64,000 bases of DNA, taken from positions 107,763,741 to 107,827,740 of the forward strand of contig CM041465.1 in the NCBI GenBank assembly GCA_023213395.1, read 5' to 3'. The position numbers and the translations under genes were made by a program. This stretch comes from Cycas panzhihuaensis (taxonomy: Eukaryota > Cycadophyta). Below the pieces are notes generated by a model. That model worked only from the letters and a program-made list of their open reading frames with translations. It was not told the DNA's origin and ran no database searches. Positions 21,944 through 33,265 of the stretch are shown piece after piece (within the stretch, counting starts at the first letter, position 1; each line of letters opens with the position of its first letter).

Positions 21944-23108
21944 TATTTCTTGGCTACCAGGAATGGACATGGATGACTTAACTTAGGTGGGTTTAGGTAT
22001 GATTCTATCTTCACTTTTGTTAATTTCAGAAGTGGTTGATCGATGTGCATTATGCACATTGTATTTTGATTGATTGACTATACGATCACTATGCATTGTT
22101 TGCTTATTCATATTGCATCTTAACACTTTTAGCCTATGACGACTCGGGATACATATCCCATGGAACTCCATGATGCTCTGCCATGTCTCCATAATGTCCC
22201 CAGGTACTTATGGCTCCTATAGCCCATTTTGCATCATTTCTTGATGTGACACAAACTTTAGCACCCCACTTAGGCCTAGTTGTCACCTTTATGTGTAATT
22301 TGTCTCTTTTTTAGAGTCCTTGACCATCGTTTCCTGCCTATTGTGGTCCCTCTAGGTCCCATTACCCCTCCTTACCACCTTAGCACTACATCGTACTCTC
22401 TTAGGGTTTGTGACCTTCCCTTTTGCAATCCTAAGGGCTCTCTCCTTTCTTTTGTACCTTAGTTTTGGCTACACTGCTATAAACTCTATGGTTCCATTAC
22501 AAACTTTATGGTACTGTGAAGTTTGCCATGATGTGACTGTTTATAAACCTTTTTTAATCTAGACATGACTAATTTCATATTAAATGTAAAATTGCCACAT
22601 GGTAGCAAGTTGTTTTCTAACGAGGGTGAACCCTAATCACTCGTTAAGCTAGGGTTGGGTTTAAAAACCCAAAATTCACCTCATTTACAATTTTCTTACT
22701 CTCTTTCTCTCCTCTCTTCTCAACAAGTTCTCAAAGAAGTTTCAACCTTGTTGTACTTGCTCCACACTTTAGCTATTAGCTCCTATAGGATAAAAAATGC
22801 AAGTTTTAGGTCTGCAATAGGGCTAGCTAAGATAGAACCACGTTCTAAACGTCTTACCAAGCCTTAAGCTTTATTTCTCCCATAGGTTGTGCTCCTCTTC
22901 TATTGTATTGCAAGGATTTTCTAATAGTCCCCTAAAGGAACCCTCCTTTTTAGACCATTTACTTGGTAGATCTAACTCAGATCTATTCTTACCAAGTATT
23001 TACAGATCTACCTTCGCTCTTTTTCTTTCATAGCATAGGTATCCTTTTACTTATCTTTTCCTACTTGTATATGTGAAGTTTTCCTTCTTTTCTTCTATAT
23101 TAGGAGGT
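21944..23108 (+). repeat. A: 3' LTR, first part (up to insertion of C)
   Basis: Starts tatttcttgg, a decayed form of the tgtttcccgg start in B. It carries a worn GGTACC-type palindrome near 22497-22540, the conserved ccctaatcactcgttaag block and TATA-like tttaaaaaccc at 22660-22670. It is cut at 23108 by C and continues at 40286. The two parts sum to 3270 bp, close to the 3227 bp of D's LTR. Confidence 0.85.
23104..23108 (+). repeat. Target site duplication of C, left copy (GGAGG)
   Basis: Directly before the TG of C's 5' LTR; repeated at 40281-40285. Confidence 0.92.
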
Positions 23109-25619
23109 GTTTCCCAGCTCCTGGGAATGGGTTCTTGGCAAGTTGACTCAAGTAAGTGCAGGTATGTTTCTACCCTTTGCCTTTACTACTCCCCTAGAAA
23201 GGTAAATAGAAGCATCGTTTCATTGTATAGATGACTGATACATTTGAGTGATCATCTTGCACCTGTTGCTTGATCATACTGCTTGTTACTCTCTCATCCT
23301 ATAATGATCAGTGGGACATGCATCCACATGGCACTCCATAACCCTCCTATGCACCTATGTGTTGTCTTAAGCACCACTTAGTCCATGTGATCCATCACAC
23401 CGCTTACCATCTCACAACCCTTGGCACCCTGTTGGGTGTGATTGGTTTATCCTTATGCTAGTTATCAGTTTCCTAGGAGTCCTACCGCTTCAGTACCCCA
23501 TCTGGTTTGGGTTATCTTCTCTATTTGACTATCCCTAGTTATCTGGATAGAGGGTCGACCCCTCCTAGGCCTGGGGTACCCTCTTTAATGCTCCTAGGCA
23601 TCCTCCTTTTGGCCTATTTTGGTCTCTATTACTGCACCATAGTAAATATCACAGTACTGGTATTTCCTATTATTTTCAGGGGAAGACTTACCTCCTACAC
23701 AACCCAACATGTATTTTTCCCACTGTTGTTCCATATATTTCCTTTGGATTATCTTGCAAAAGCTTAGATCTCTAAGCATACCCCTCATTTCTTTGTTTTT
23801 TTCTATATACAGTAAGTATTTCTCCATTTCTTGTCTTCCTGCTCTCTTAATCTCCTTACCCTCTCTTGGTTTCTTCCAAGGAGGTTGCGACAGAGGACCC
23901 ACAAAGAGTGAGAAAAAGGAGCTAAGGTAGGTTTCCATACCAACTAGGCCTACTCCTCAAGGGCAACCCCCTTCTCCTCTTTCCTCTCCTCCACTTTTGC
24001 CTCTCTTGTGTTACCAGGGAGTCTCTGAGATTTGGCTTGCACTGGATATCAATGTATCCAACCCTTGCTGCACTGTTTTTAGGCCTGCATGTCTCTCTCG
24101 AGTAGCTCTTCCAATCCCAAACAGTCTCCTTCATCCATCATGGGTCCTGGTTTAGCCAACGTTGCAATTTGCTTCATGTAGCATACTTACAACATAGGCA
24201 ACTTTCAAAAACCTCGTAATGTTTGTTCCCTTCACTGTCCACTACTAATAGGCTATCCTAATCTACTATTTCCTATGTCTAAGGGTAGTATGGAGGTGCA
24301 CTTATTAGAGAGTTATCCATTCCAAGGCTAACCTCCCCTTTACCTTGTCTTGTGTTATTGGTTTTCTTGGGAGATTGTAGAATTACTTTTTGGGGAAGAT
24401 TACTTAACTTGAAACATTCTAACTTGCAACATTTCAGCCTTTTACTATTACATATACATGCATATGCTTGCTTTGTAGTCTAGCAGCCCCATTGGAAAGG
24501 GAAAGAAACTTTGTGATTAGAGGTTTTCCATGCTATTTGTGGAGAAAAGTAAACGATGACAATCCAAGTGCATTTCTTGGCTTTCTTTTCTTTGGTTATT
24601 CTAGCCTTTACATAGTTCCTTTTTCCTTTGCATTTTCTTACTTCTTTCCTTTCATTTTTGGGGGAGGTAAGGAAACCCCTACGTTGCTCATGTGATGGGA
24701 AAGAGGAAAAGAGGGAGCGGGTGTAGTGTAAGATGAGGATCACATTTTAGCTGCATCACTCTTCCAGGTATGCCGCTTTCATTTCGTTGATATTTTCTTA
24801 CTTCTTTTGTCTTGTATGTTTGCATGAAAAGATATAAGGGAATAAGGTAAAAGGGAACTAACTCACATCATCCTTTTGTATAATTAGTTCACATTTTACG
24901 AAAGAGCACCTCTTAAGGGTTATCCCCTTTTCTCTTTCATTCAATTGTATTATCATACACTTTGTATGATATCTTGGTTTATTTCTTTGTTTCTCCTTCC
25001 CTTGTTTGAAGTGAAATGAGAGTGAGGATTTGTCTTTGAGAGAGAAAGTATATCTATTATCCTTCGCATATATATGCTTTTCACCCCTCTCATTTGTACG
25101 CACATACAACTAGTCTCCACCCCATTGTTGTACATAGAGATTAGACCCCCTCACACGTAGAGTAGTGATAACTCTTTCCGCTACCACTCTTTGTCCACCC
25201 AACATCCTCTTTAAGTGGGTTAGATCTTAGAGGATTCATCCCCTAAAATCTCCTCTTTTCTACCTTGTCATACCCACACACATCTCACCTATATCCCTTA
25301 GATTTCTTTCCATGAGGGTCTGCTCCCTCGTTGGGCCTTGTCTTCCTCTTTCGACCATCCAAGGGCAGGAAGACCCTTGCTTTGAGGTTACTCAGGCAAG
25401 TAAGGATATCCCTCACCTGCTCTCCCCTTCAAAATTAAAAGCTAAGTTACTTAGAGGAAGTTGTGTGCCATTCGTGGGTCTCGAACCTATGTTTTGACAC
25501 ACAGACACCTTGTGTAGATGCTTCCTTGCATTTTTTGGTTGATCCTTCATTATTGAGTCTTCCATTGATAGCCTTAATCCCAACTAGGTGTAGTTACCAT
25601 TCCCATAAACGTGATTCCA
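23109..25619 (+). repeat. C: 5' LTR (2511 bp), promoter region deleted
   Basis: Begins tgtttcccag, ends gtgattcca. It is collinear with 37339-40280 except that about 0.46 kb is missing at about 23670: the part corresponding to roughly 37884-38345 of the 3' LTR, including the GGTACC palindrome and the TATA box. This LTR should therefore not start a normal transcript. Confidence 0.92.
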
Positions 25620-25620
25620 C

Positions 25621-25637
25621 TCATGACCATATAAGGG
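25621..25637 (+). other. C: primer binding site, mutated
   Basis: tcatgaccatataaggg sits where B has tggtgaccatattgggg, one base after the LTR end. The mutations probably arose after insertion. Confidence 0.5.
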
Positions 25638-25783
25638 ACTTGCCAGTAAGGGAATTAGTCTTTCTCCCTTTTCTATTGGTGCTACTACCTCTTGGTAGAT
25701 TTCCCTTTCAATCTTGTTGGGCAGCCCCCAATACATGCACTACCTTATTTCTCTCTTCTTCTAGCACATAGGCAGGACTTGCA

Positions 25784-25852
25784 TGGGACAATTCTCATGT
25801 TGCTTATGGGACGATTCTCATGTTGCTTATAGGACGATTCTCACGTCGCTTA
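25784..25852 (+). repeat. C: three tandem 23-bp units at the gag leader/start
   Basis: Units 25784-25806, 25807-25829 and 25830-25852, each built on gggacgattctcatgttgct. B has only one related unit at its gag start (5641 region). Two extra units add 46 bp and would shift the frame. Confidence 0.9.
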
Positions 25853-25859
25853 TGAGGCC

Positions 25860-28190
25860 TACCTCCATTGTTGGAAGAGTCATCATATCATTCCTTTCCC
25901 ATATTGGATCCTGATCTAATCATGGAGGGATCTCTTTCAGATTAGGCATATCATGCTTACATGTCTATTTCCCTAAATCCACCTACTTCCTTCCAAGGGT
26001 CTGCCCAAGGAAGCGAAAATCCCATTTATTATCTGGGTGACCAACCACACCCCTAATCTCACCATTCCTCTACTCATAGAGTAGAACCTTCATCTCCTTT
26101 AGAGCTTTTCCACCCCCATGACAATTCTCATGAGGATCATCCTATGGGGTCTACTTCATATGAGGCTCCATCTACCTCTTATGATCAGGCGGATACCCCA
26201 CCCGCTGATGTAGTAGAAACTACTCATCTCCAACCACACCCAAAGTGGTTTGAGAATGTCTTGTGAAGCATTGTGTCACCTTCTTCTACATCTCCTTCAC
26301 CTTGCTCATCTTGTTCAGATGCTTTACCCATAATGAGCCTACCTTTTATATCTTCTTCTTCTCCCCATGGTGTATGTTCCTTGGGGACCACTCAGGGCAT
26401 GTTATCTTCCCAACTCAGGTTGAGCATGCCCCCAACTAGTCAAACCATTAGTCATCCTCCCACCATTGTTTGTCCACCTACTAGACTTAAGGGGCTCGTA
26501 TATCCCCCTACTTCTAGTCATATGGGGTCTGTCCCTACACAATCCCAATACTAAACTAGGGACCTTTCTCTCTACCTATCTTCTAGTTAGACTGCTCAAC
26601 CGTGGGGGCATCGTAAAGGGAACTCAACACCTGCTTATGGGGTGGACCCGTTGCATCCTTATGGGGTCACGCCACCCATAGGTAGCTTGTATGGGAAGAA
26701 TCTAGTTCCTTACCCCTCCTTTCTGCCATCTTGTATGGAACCTTACATCATGCTTTTGCAAGGAGGATCAACTCCTTCCTAAGACTTATTCCCTCAAGCT
26801 ACTTTTCAACAAGGAGCACTCTCTCTATGAGGGATGGGTACGTCATACCTGTTTACTCCCATACAAGTTTTTCTGAATGTGGGATTCGTGCCTCCTCACC
26901 AAGCGGTAGGAGGACAACATTCCCTTTTAAACTAAACCCTCCAAGGAGGATTTGGGTAAACCTACCCTCCATCATTTCCAGCATCTGTTGACCCTATGGT
27001 CTAATCAAGGGTATGTCCCTTTATGGACTATCGTTCAACCCCTTTATCCATTGAGGCGCTAAGAACTAACTTACCACCTCACCCCCCTGAAGTCCCTGAA
27101 TTTGATGGGATTTCATTACAAGGTCCAACGGAGCATGTTTGTAGCTTCTCTATGGAATGCATTGACTACTGGGCCTATGACCACATCCTCATGAAACTAT
27201 TTCCATAGTCTTTTCAAGGCGATGCCCTCAAATGGTTTTATCGCCTACTCGCACATTCTATCTTCTTATTCCAGTAGCTCATGGATGAGTTCGTCAACTA
27301 CTTTGATGTGGCTCATTTATTTGAGAGTGGAATGAAATCCATTTTGTCACTTAAACAAGGTCATGATGAAATGAATCATGACTTTATGCAGAATTTCCAT
27401 GACCTTCTTCATTCCACTAATGCTACTTTGCCCGAGGAGTTGAAGAGGGACCTTTTTGTCAATGCCTTCACCTAGAAGTCCACGTAGAAGTCCTTAAGAT
27501 GGGGGCAACTATATGTGACTGGGCTATAGAAAAGTGATTGGTACTCGAGGCCATTGAGATCCAGGCTGGAGTCAAGAAGCCTCTAAAGTACTCACAACGA
27601 CATGAGGCCCCACCACTATCAAACGAAACCAAAACTCAATAACCCACTTGGTCTTCTTCCCATTCTACCGAACAGACCCTAGACCTGCTCACTTCATCCA
27701 TACATTCATTTGAACATATGATGAAGGAGCTCAAGCTTCAGGCTCCTTCATCTCCCACATCTAACAAGCTAGTTTACCAAGCTTCCCAAACTACTCTTTC
27801 CAAGGGTGGCAACACCCAGTCCTCTCAAGCAAGGAAACCTAACTCCTCCCTTGAGAAGAAGTGGTGCTCCATCCATGGGGAGTGCTTCCACGATGATTCG
27901 TGATGTTGGACACAACATCCTAAGGCTACCCCATAATGCAGTTCTTCCCCCAAATGGGTGTCTAGGCCAACCTAAACCAACCCGTTCATAGAGATCCCTT
28001 CCCCAAACATGGGGAACGTGATCGCAACCCCCAGCAAAAGAATAATTGGGACCAAGGGAGTTCTCCAAACCCTCGCCCTTCACAAGCCAAAGGGAAGGGT
28101 GCGAGGAATTCATCCTCTTCCTTGGGTTCCCCTAACCGACATATCCCTTCACCTTCGTGATCCTGGAATAAGGGAAAGAAGGTCATTCGA
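25860..28190 (+). pseudogene. gag: C: gag, broken by several stops and frameshifts
   Basis: Homologous to B's gag. Upstream is a Ser/Pro-rich part with PHGVCSLGTT and TSHMGSVPTQSQY. The capsid-like region shows HPPEVPEFDGISLQGPTEHV (about 27077-27136), then ECIDYWAYDHILMKLF, a TAG at 27206-27208, a DALKWFYRLLAHS stretch and VNYFDVAHLFESGMKSILSL. The zinc-knuckle-like KKWCSIHGECFHDDS is at about 27857-27902 and is followed by a stop. Gag would form particles and bind RNA; this copy cannot encode a full product. Confidence 0.85.
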
Positions 28191-28955
28191 TTGCTTAAGA
28201 CTACCCTATTATATGCCTTAACTTGGTCTCAGGCAATCAAAGAGGCAAAAGATGCCTCTTCATCTACATCTCAGCTTGATCCTCTTCTAAAAATTTCTCT
28301 TTCAGAAGCCCCCACACCCCCCAAGACCATTCCTCTATGCCCCAGTCATTACGACTTTCGAAGGGCTCTTCCTCAACCAACTGTGAAGGGGAAGCCTTTC
28401 TCTATCATTGATAAGCTTTATATCATGGCTACCAGAATGTCCATAATGGATGTCTTGAGGAGCTACCTTGAACAATGCATACTACTCTTAGAAGCTTTAG
28501 GATTAGGTGACGTGCCCATTCTCACCTTGGATATCACCTTGAGCCATGAGCCCGTCATCTCCTTTGATCCTAAGGATCTTCCCCCTGCTAGCGAAAGGGA
28601 GTGCCAATGGCGTTTCCCATTTATTATTACCATCGATACTCCAAATTGTACCTTATGAAGAATCATTGTTGATAATGGTTCTTCCATTAATGCCATGCCC
28701 TTATGCGTTATGCAAGAGCTTGGCATATCATCTTTGGAACTAGTTCCATGGCGGTGCCAAGGCTACGATTGTAGCAGAAAGATAGCCTTGGGATCAATGT
28801 CTGTCCTACTTACTCTTGAGGAGAAGACTGTCCTTACTGATATTATAGTTCTCAACATTGATGTCAACTATAATCTTTTATGGGGATGCCCACAGCTCGA
28901 TCAAATAGGGGCGATGTACTCGTCCTGTTAGGGATAACTTAAATTCGTCCATGAA
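28191..28955 (+). pseudogene. pol: C: aspartic protease region
   Basis: The frame 28191-28658 gives YDFRRALPQPTVKGKPFSII, DKLYIMATRMSIMDVLRSYL and VISFDPKDLPPASERECQW. After a TGA the same region reads IIVDNGSSINAMPLCVMQEL (active site with Asp-Asn-Gly, as in B), and the C-terminal stretch DVNYNLLWGCPQLDQIGAM. Decay is light compared with gag. The protease would mature the polyprotein. Confidence 0.85.
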
Positions 28956-29755
28956 AGGTGAATGAGAGTTGTGTCCCAGGTGCTTCCTCCCACTAAACAA
29001 TCACATCAATCCTACCAAGCAGGTCATGGCCAAGCGAAAGGCGACAAAGGCCTTTCTACCTATGCCTCTACTTGTTTTATTAACATCCCTAACTCATCTC
29101 TTTTGGAAGAAGACCCTTCACCCTCTTCTTCCAAACTCACACATTTCAGCCCTATTGGTGTTGAAAATTATAGGTATCTTGCCATACTTAGTGACAATGA
29201 GTCTGATGGTGACGATGAGGACTTCCCTCATCCTGTCTCCCTTCTGGGCATGAGTAGGGGGTACCTATTTCATTCTAGATTCTACTCTGGAACCCCCTAT
29301 ATAGTTGGAGAAACTAGTTCTCCTCTTGTGTCTCATGTCATCTCCCCTATTGATCAGGTGTTCCTTGAGTCTTTATTGCCGCACATAGGTAATGAGGTTG
29401 GGGAGCCTCCTATTGTCCCTTGTGAGGAACCTCTTCTGGGCTCTTCCAAGGAGTCCGTTAAGAATGTTGAGTGTTGTGATGACCACCATGGTCCTATTAT
29501 CTTTATTTCCCTTCACCCTTCATCTTCTCAAAGTGTGGTCATCCATGGGGTGGACTACTTTGAGAATGACGAAGCCTTGCTTAAGTACTTAGTGGGCTCC
29601 ATACCCAACCTTCCTTCTAGTCACCATAAGCTTGGCTATCAAAAGGTCTTGGCTATTGGGTCTTCTCTCGCTGACCCAATTTTGTCCCCTATTCCATTCC
29701 ATCCTATTGACCCCCTCATAGGGAATGCCATGTGCATAGGGACAACCTAGGACAT
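28956..29755 (+). pseudogene. pol: C: protease-RT linker, mostly open
   Basis: A 262-codon frame (28962-29750) without recognisable fold: Ser-rich, with an acidic patch SDNESDGDDED and, at the end, VIHGVDYFENDEALLKYLVG followed by SIPNLPSSHHKLGYQKVLAI. It ends at GNAMCIGTT and a stop just before RT. The last 60 or so residues are shared by A, B, C and D; the first part is variable. Confidence 0.7.
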
Positions 29756-29789
29756 AGTCTTTACCCTAGGAAAAGTCATAAAGGTAGGG

Positions 29790-30740
29790 GTGGAATGCTC
29801 TCCTAATGAAGTGAAGGAGTATGCCCTTCTGTTCCAGGAGTTTTGGGATGTTTTTGTGTGGGACTACTTTAATATGAAGGGAATTAATCATTCAATTGTG
29901 ACCCACAACCTTACTACTATTTATGGTGCTCACCCCGTGCATCAGAAGCAATGCCCTTTTCATCCTAAGCTCTTAGTTGCGGTTAAAATAAAAGTTAAGA
30001 AATTCCTAAATGTAGGACTGATCACTTCCATTGACTACCCTAAATGGGTATCTAACATTATCCCCATTACTAAAAGGAATGGGACAATCCAAATATGTGT
30101 TGATTTCCATGATATCAACAATGCATGTCCTAAGGACAATTTCCTACTTCCCTTTATCAATCAAACCATTAGTTTTAAAGTCATGTCCTTATTGGATGGC
30201 TTCTCCAGCTATAACCAAATTAAAATCTCTCCTGAAGACTGTCATAAGATGGCCTTCATTACTCCATGGGTTAGCTTCGCCTATAAGGTGATGCCTTTCG
30301 GACTCAAGAATGCAAGCACCACTTATCAAAGGGTGATATAATTCATTTTTCATCATCTTATCAACAAATCCTTAGAGGTCTTCATAGATGACATGATGGG
30401 TCTCTCACGCATCAAGGCCCATCACCCTTCCGATTTACGGGCCATCTTCATACGATGCTGTAAATACCATATAAGCCTCAACCCTCTTAAACGTGTGTTT
30501 GTTGTGACTGTTGGCAAACTCCTTGGTTTTCTTGTGTCAAAATAAGGGATCCAAATTGACCCTGATAAAGTCAAGGCCTTCCTTGACATGCCACCTCCTA
30601 AAACCTAATGGCAGATTAAGTCATTTTTAGGTAGGCTTAGTTTCCTTAGGCATTTTTTGGCAAACTTTGCCATAAATGCCAAACTGCTCACTAACCTGTT
30701 AAAGAAGGGGGGCCCATTTGTTTGGTCTTCCAAGGCCCAA
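29790..30740 (+). pseudogene. pol: C: reverse transcriptase, few stops
   Basis: The frame 29790-30341 is open for 183 codons with GLITSIDYP, VSNIIPITKRNGTIQICVDF, HDINNACPKDNFLLPF, SYNQIKISPEDCHKMAF and MPFGLKNASTTYQRVI, then a TAA. It continues with VFIDDMMGLSRIKAHHPSDL (catalytic Asp pair preceded by Phe-Ile), LNPLKRVFVVTVGKLLGFLV and the connection FLGRLSFLRHFLANFAINAK. It matches the Ty3/gypsy RT order. Three or four premature stops inactivate it. Confidence 0.92.
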
Positions 30741-31130
30741 CAAGCCTTCAAAGAACTTAAGGAAGCCCTTGCTTATGCCCAAATATTGGCATCCCTCTCT
30801 TTGATAGGCCATTCATCCTATATACCATAGCAACTGATGAATCTTTGGATGCCATGTTGGCCCAGGAGGATGATTTGGGAGCTGAGAGGGCTATTTACTT
30901 CATCAGTAGCACCCTTGTGGTTGTTGAACTTAACTACTCCCCCGCGGAGAAGGAATGCCTCTCCTTGGTATATGCAACTAAGAAGTTCAGGCATTATTTG
31001 CTTGGGAATACTACTCGGGTGATTGTTCAATCTGATCCCCTATGCTATCTACTCACCTGACTTGATTTGATAGGTAGGACTGGTAAGTGGGGTGTCCTCC
31101 TTCAAGAATTTATCTCCACATCATTAACAG
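30741..31130 (+). pseudogene. pol: C: Ty3-type RNase H (gRNH)
   Basis: Follows the RT connection. A one-base shift within ASLSLIGH breaks the frame near 30795. After it come AIYFISSTLVVVELNYSPAE, KECLSLVYATKKFRHYLLGN and TTRVIVQSDPLCYLLT, then a stop and LDLIGRTGKWGVLLQEF. It is the RNase H used during reverse transcription in all gypsy elements. A separate aRNH lies at 36421. Confidence 0.87.
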
Positions 31131-32501
31131 GAAGTCAAAGAAGGGGATGGTAGTGGCTGAGCATCATGCTGGCACTCCTATCCTAAACCCTTTAGATGTT
31201 CCTATTGATGACTCTCTTCCTGACAAGTCCATCCTAGTCGTTCAGGACTCCCCTTCTCATCCACTTGTTGATAGTAAGTGGTATGGGGACATCATGCAAT
31301 ATCTTACTCAACAACAATATCGCCTTGACACTAGCAATAAAGTTAGGTCTTGTATTCAGGCTACTGCCAGGTAGTACTCCCTTATGGATGAGATATTGTA
31401 CAAGAGATCCTTCAATGGGATCTTTCTTCACTGCATCACCCCCGACGAAGTGACAATGACATTTGTGGGAGAAACTTTGGGGGCCAATCTATGGCCCAAA
31501 GGATCCTTCGTATGGGGTATTATTGGCCGTCCCTCTTTAAGGATGCCCATGCTTATGCCTTGAGATGTCGGCGATGCCAGGGGCACGTCAACATCACCCA
31601 CTTGCCTTTTGAGGCTCTCCACCCTATTATATCTCCATGGCCCTTCTCCTAATGGGGGTTGGACCTCATTGGAGCCATATCCCCATCCTCTTCATTGCAG
31701 CATAAGTTCATCTTGATTTCTACAGAATACTTTACTAAATAGGCAGAAGCCATTCCTTTGACTATTACTCCTGGTAAGATGATAGCTACCTTCATTTACC
31801 AGCATATCATCTTCCACTTCTGGGTTCCCGATGTCCTACGCATGGACAATGGAACTCCTTTTTGCAACAAGGAGATGGATGAGCTTTATGAGAAATTCCA
31901 CATTTCTCATAAAACTTCCTCTCCTTACTACCCCTAAGCCAATGGCCAAGTTGAATTGTTTAACAAAACTCTTATAAATATTCTAAAGAAGACCATTTCC
32001 CAATCTCAAAGAGATTGGCATCTCCAGCTCCCTTCTACCCTATGGGTATATTGCACATCTATTCGTACAGCTATGGGAATGACTCCTTTCTCCCTAGTCT
32101 ATGGGACTAAGGTAGTTCTCCCATTAGAAGTGGAGATTCCTTCTCTATGGGTCTCTCTCCGAGGTCTTGCTGCCGAGGAGTCTATCTGCTAGGATCACCT
32201 CTTAGACCTTGAGGCTTTGGATGAGAAACACTTGGAAGCCTACCAAGCTAGCCTCGCCTCTAAGGATAGGACATGAAGGACTTACAATAAACACCTTCGT
32301 TCTTATCCTTTACATCCCAGGGACCATGTCCTCAAACTGGAATATCTCTATGATCGCCTAACCAAATTTAGACCCAAATAGGTTGGCCCTTTTGTCGTTC
32401 TAGAGAGTCTTAGGAATAATGCTTATAGGATTTCCACCTTGGAGGGTCTCAAATTTGAGAAGGTTGTTAATGGGAAATTCCTAAAAATAATTTATGCATG
32501 A
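31131..32501 (+). pseudogene. pol: C: integrase, no chromodomain
   Basis: Order visible: N-terminal zinc-binding region near 31450-31590 (YYWPSLFKDAHAYALRCRRC, HVNITHLPFEALHP), core with WGLDLIGAISPSS (first Asp), VLRMDNGTPFCNKEMDELYE (second Asp) and ANGQVELFNKTLINILKKT (Glu), then QRDWHLQLPSTLWVYCTSIR and PFSLVYGTKVVLPLEVEIPS. The C-terminus has VLKLEYLYDRLTKFRPK, then a stop where Trp stands in B, and VGPFVVLESL. The natural end GKFLKIIYA-TGA is at 32499-32501. About eight premature stops, mostly Gln or Trp codons turned to stops. Confidence 0.92.
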
Positions 32502-33265
32502 ATATCTCACACTTTTCTTTCCACTCTAAAATGAGCCTAAACTACCATCCTAGGCATATCCCCATTCCCCTTAGCCATAGGTAGAATGGTGGCTTAGGGT
32601 GGCCTTCCTGCCTCTTTTAGGTTCCTCTCATAGAACCCCTTGTCCCTATTTCCTTTAGGGGGCCCAGTCTTCTTAATTGGGTGTATTATCCTAATCACTC
32701 CTAGGCTTGGGTACATTCCCCAACTAGGATGATATGTTGGGGTATCGTCACTCCCTTCCTGCTGGTGCTTCCTTTGTATATCCTGCTATGCTCCCATGTG
32801 GACATGTGTGTCGCTCTACCTCCTAGCCTCACATATGTCTATCATCATTGCTCATGATGATGGTGTGTGTGCCCACTAAGAACATGGCCTTATATCAAAG
32901 GAAGAGTTTATAGCTCAAACAATCCTCTATCACAAACCATATGATAATCAACCAAAAAATAACATAACATATAACTCCTCATACATTTGTACACCCTCAT
33001 GCATATAAATATACATAAAAATAAATATACATCATCCATTATCATATGTCATCACACACATCAACACATATCAATGGGGTGCCAATGGCCTCATCTATAT
33101 ATACAAAATCATCATGTGTCATATCATACAAAAGGTATGGTACATCATCTGCAGGAAGCTGAAATCCTTGGAGGGAGGAGTACAATCATGTGGCAACATA
33201 TGGTGACTCCCTAGAGTTTTAGTGCTTTCCCATGTCAAATCAAAAAAATTGTTATACCCTACTCT
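32502..33265 (+). other. C: spacer between INT and antisense gene
   Basis: Motif aatgagcctaaacta at 32530-32544, then T/C-rich and, from about 32880 to 33180, AT-rich sequence that would be the 3' UTR of the minus-strand gene. Nothing coding is supported. Confidence 0.6.

Noticed and set aside
23594-23938. A 114-codon minus-strand ORF in C's 5' LTR
   Set aside because: Absent from the same position of the 3' LTR and without homology in other LTRs.
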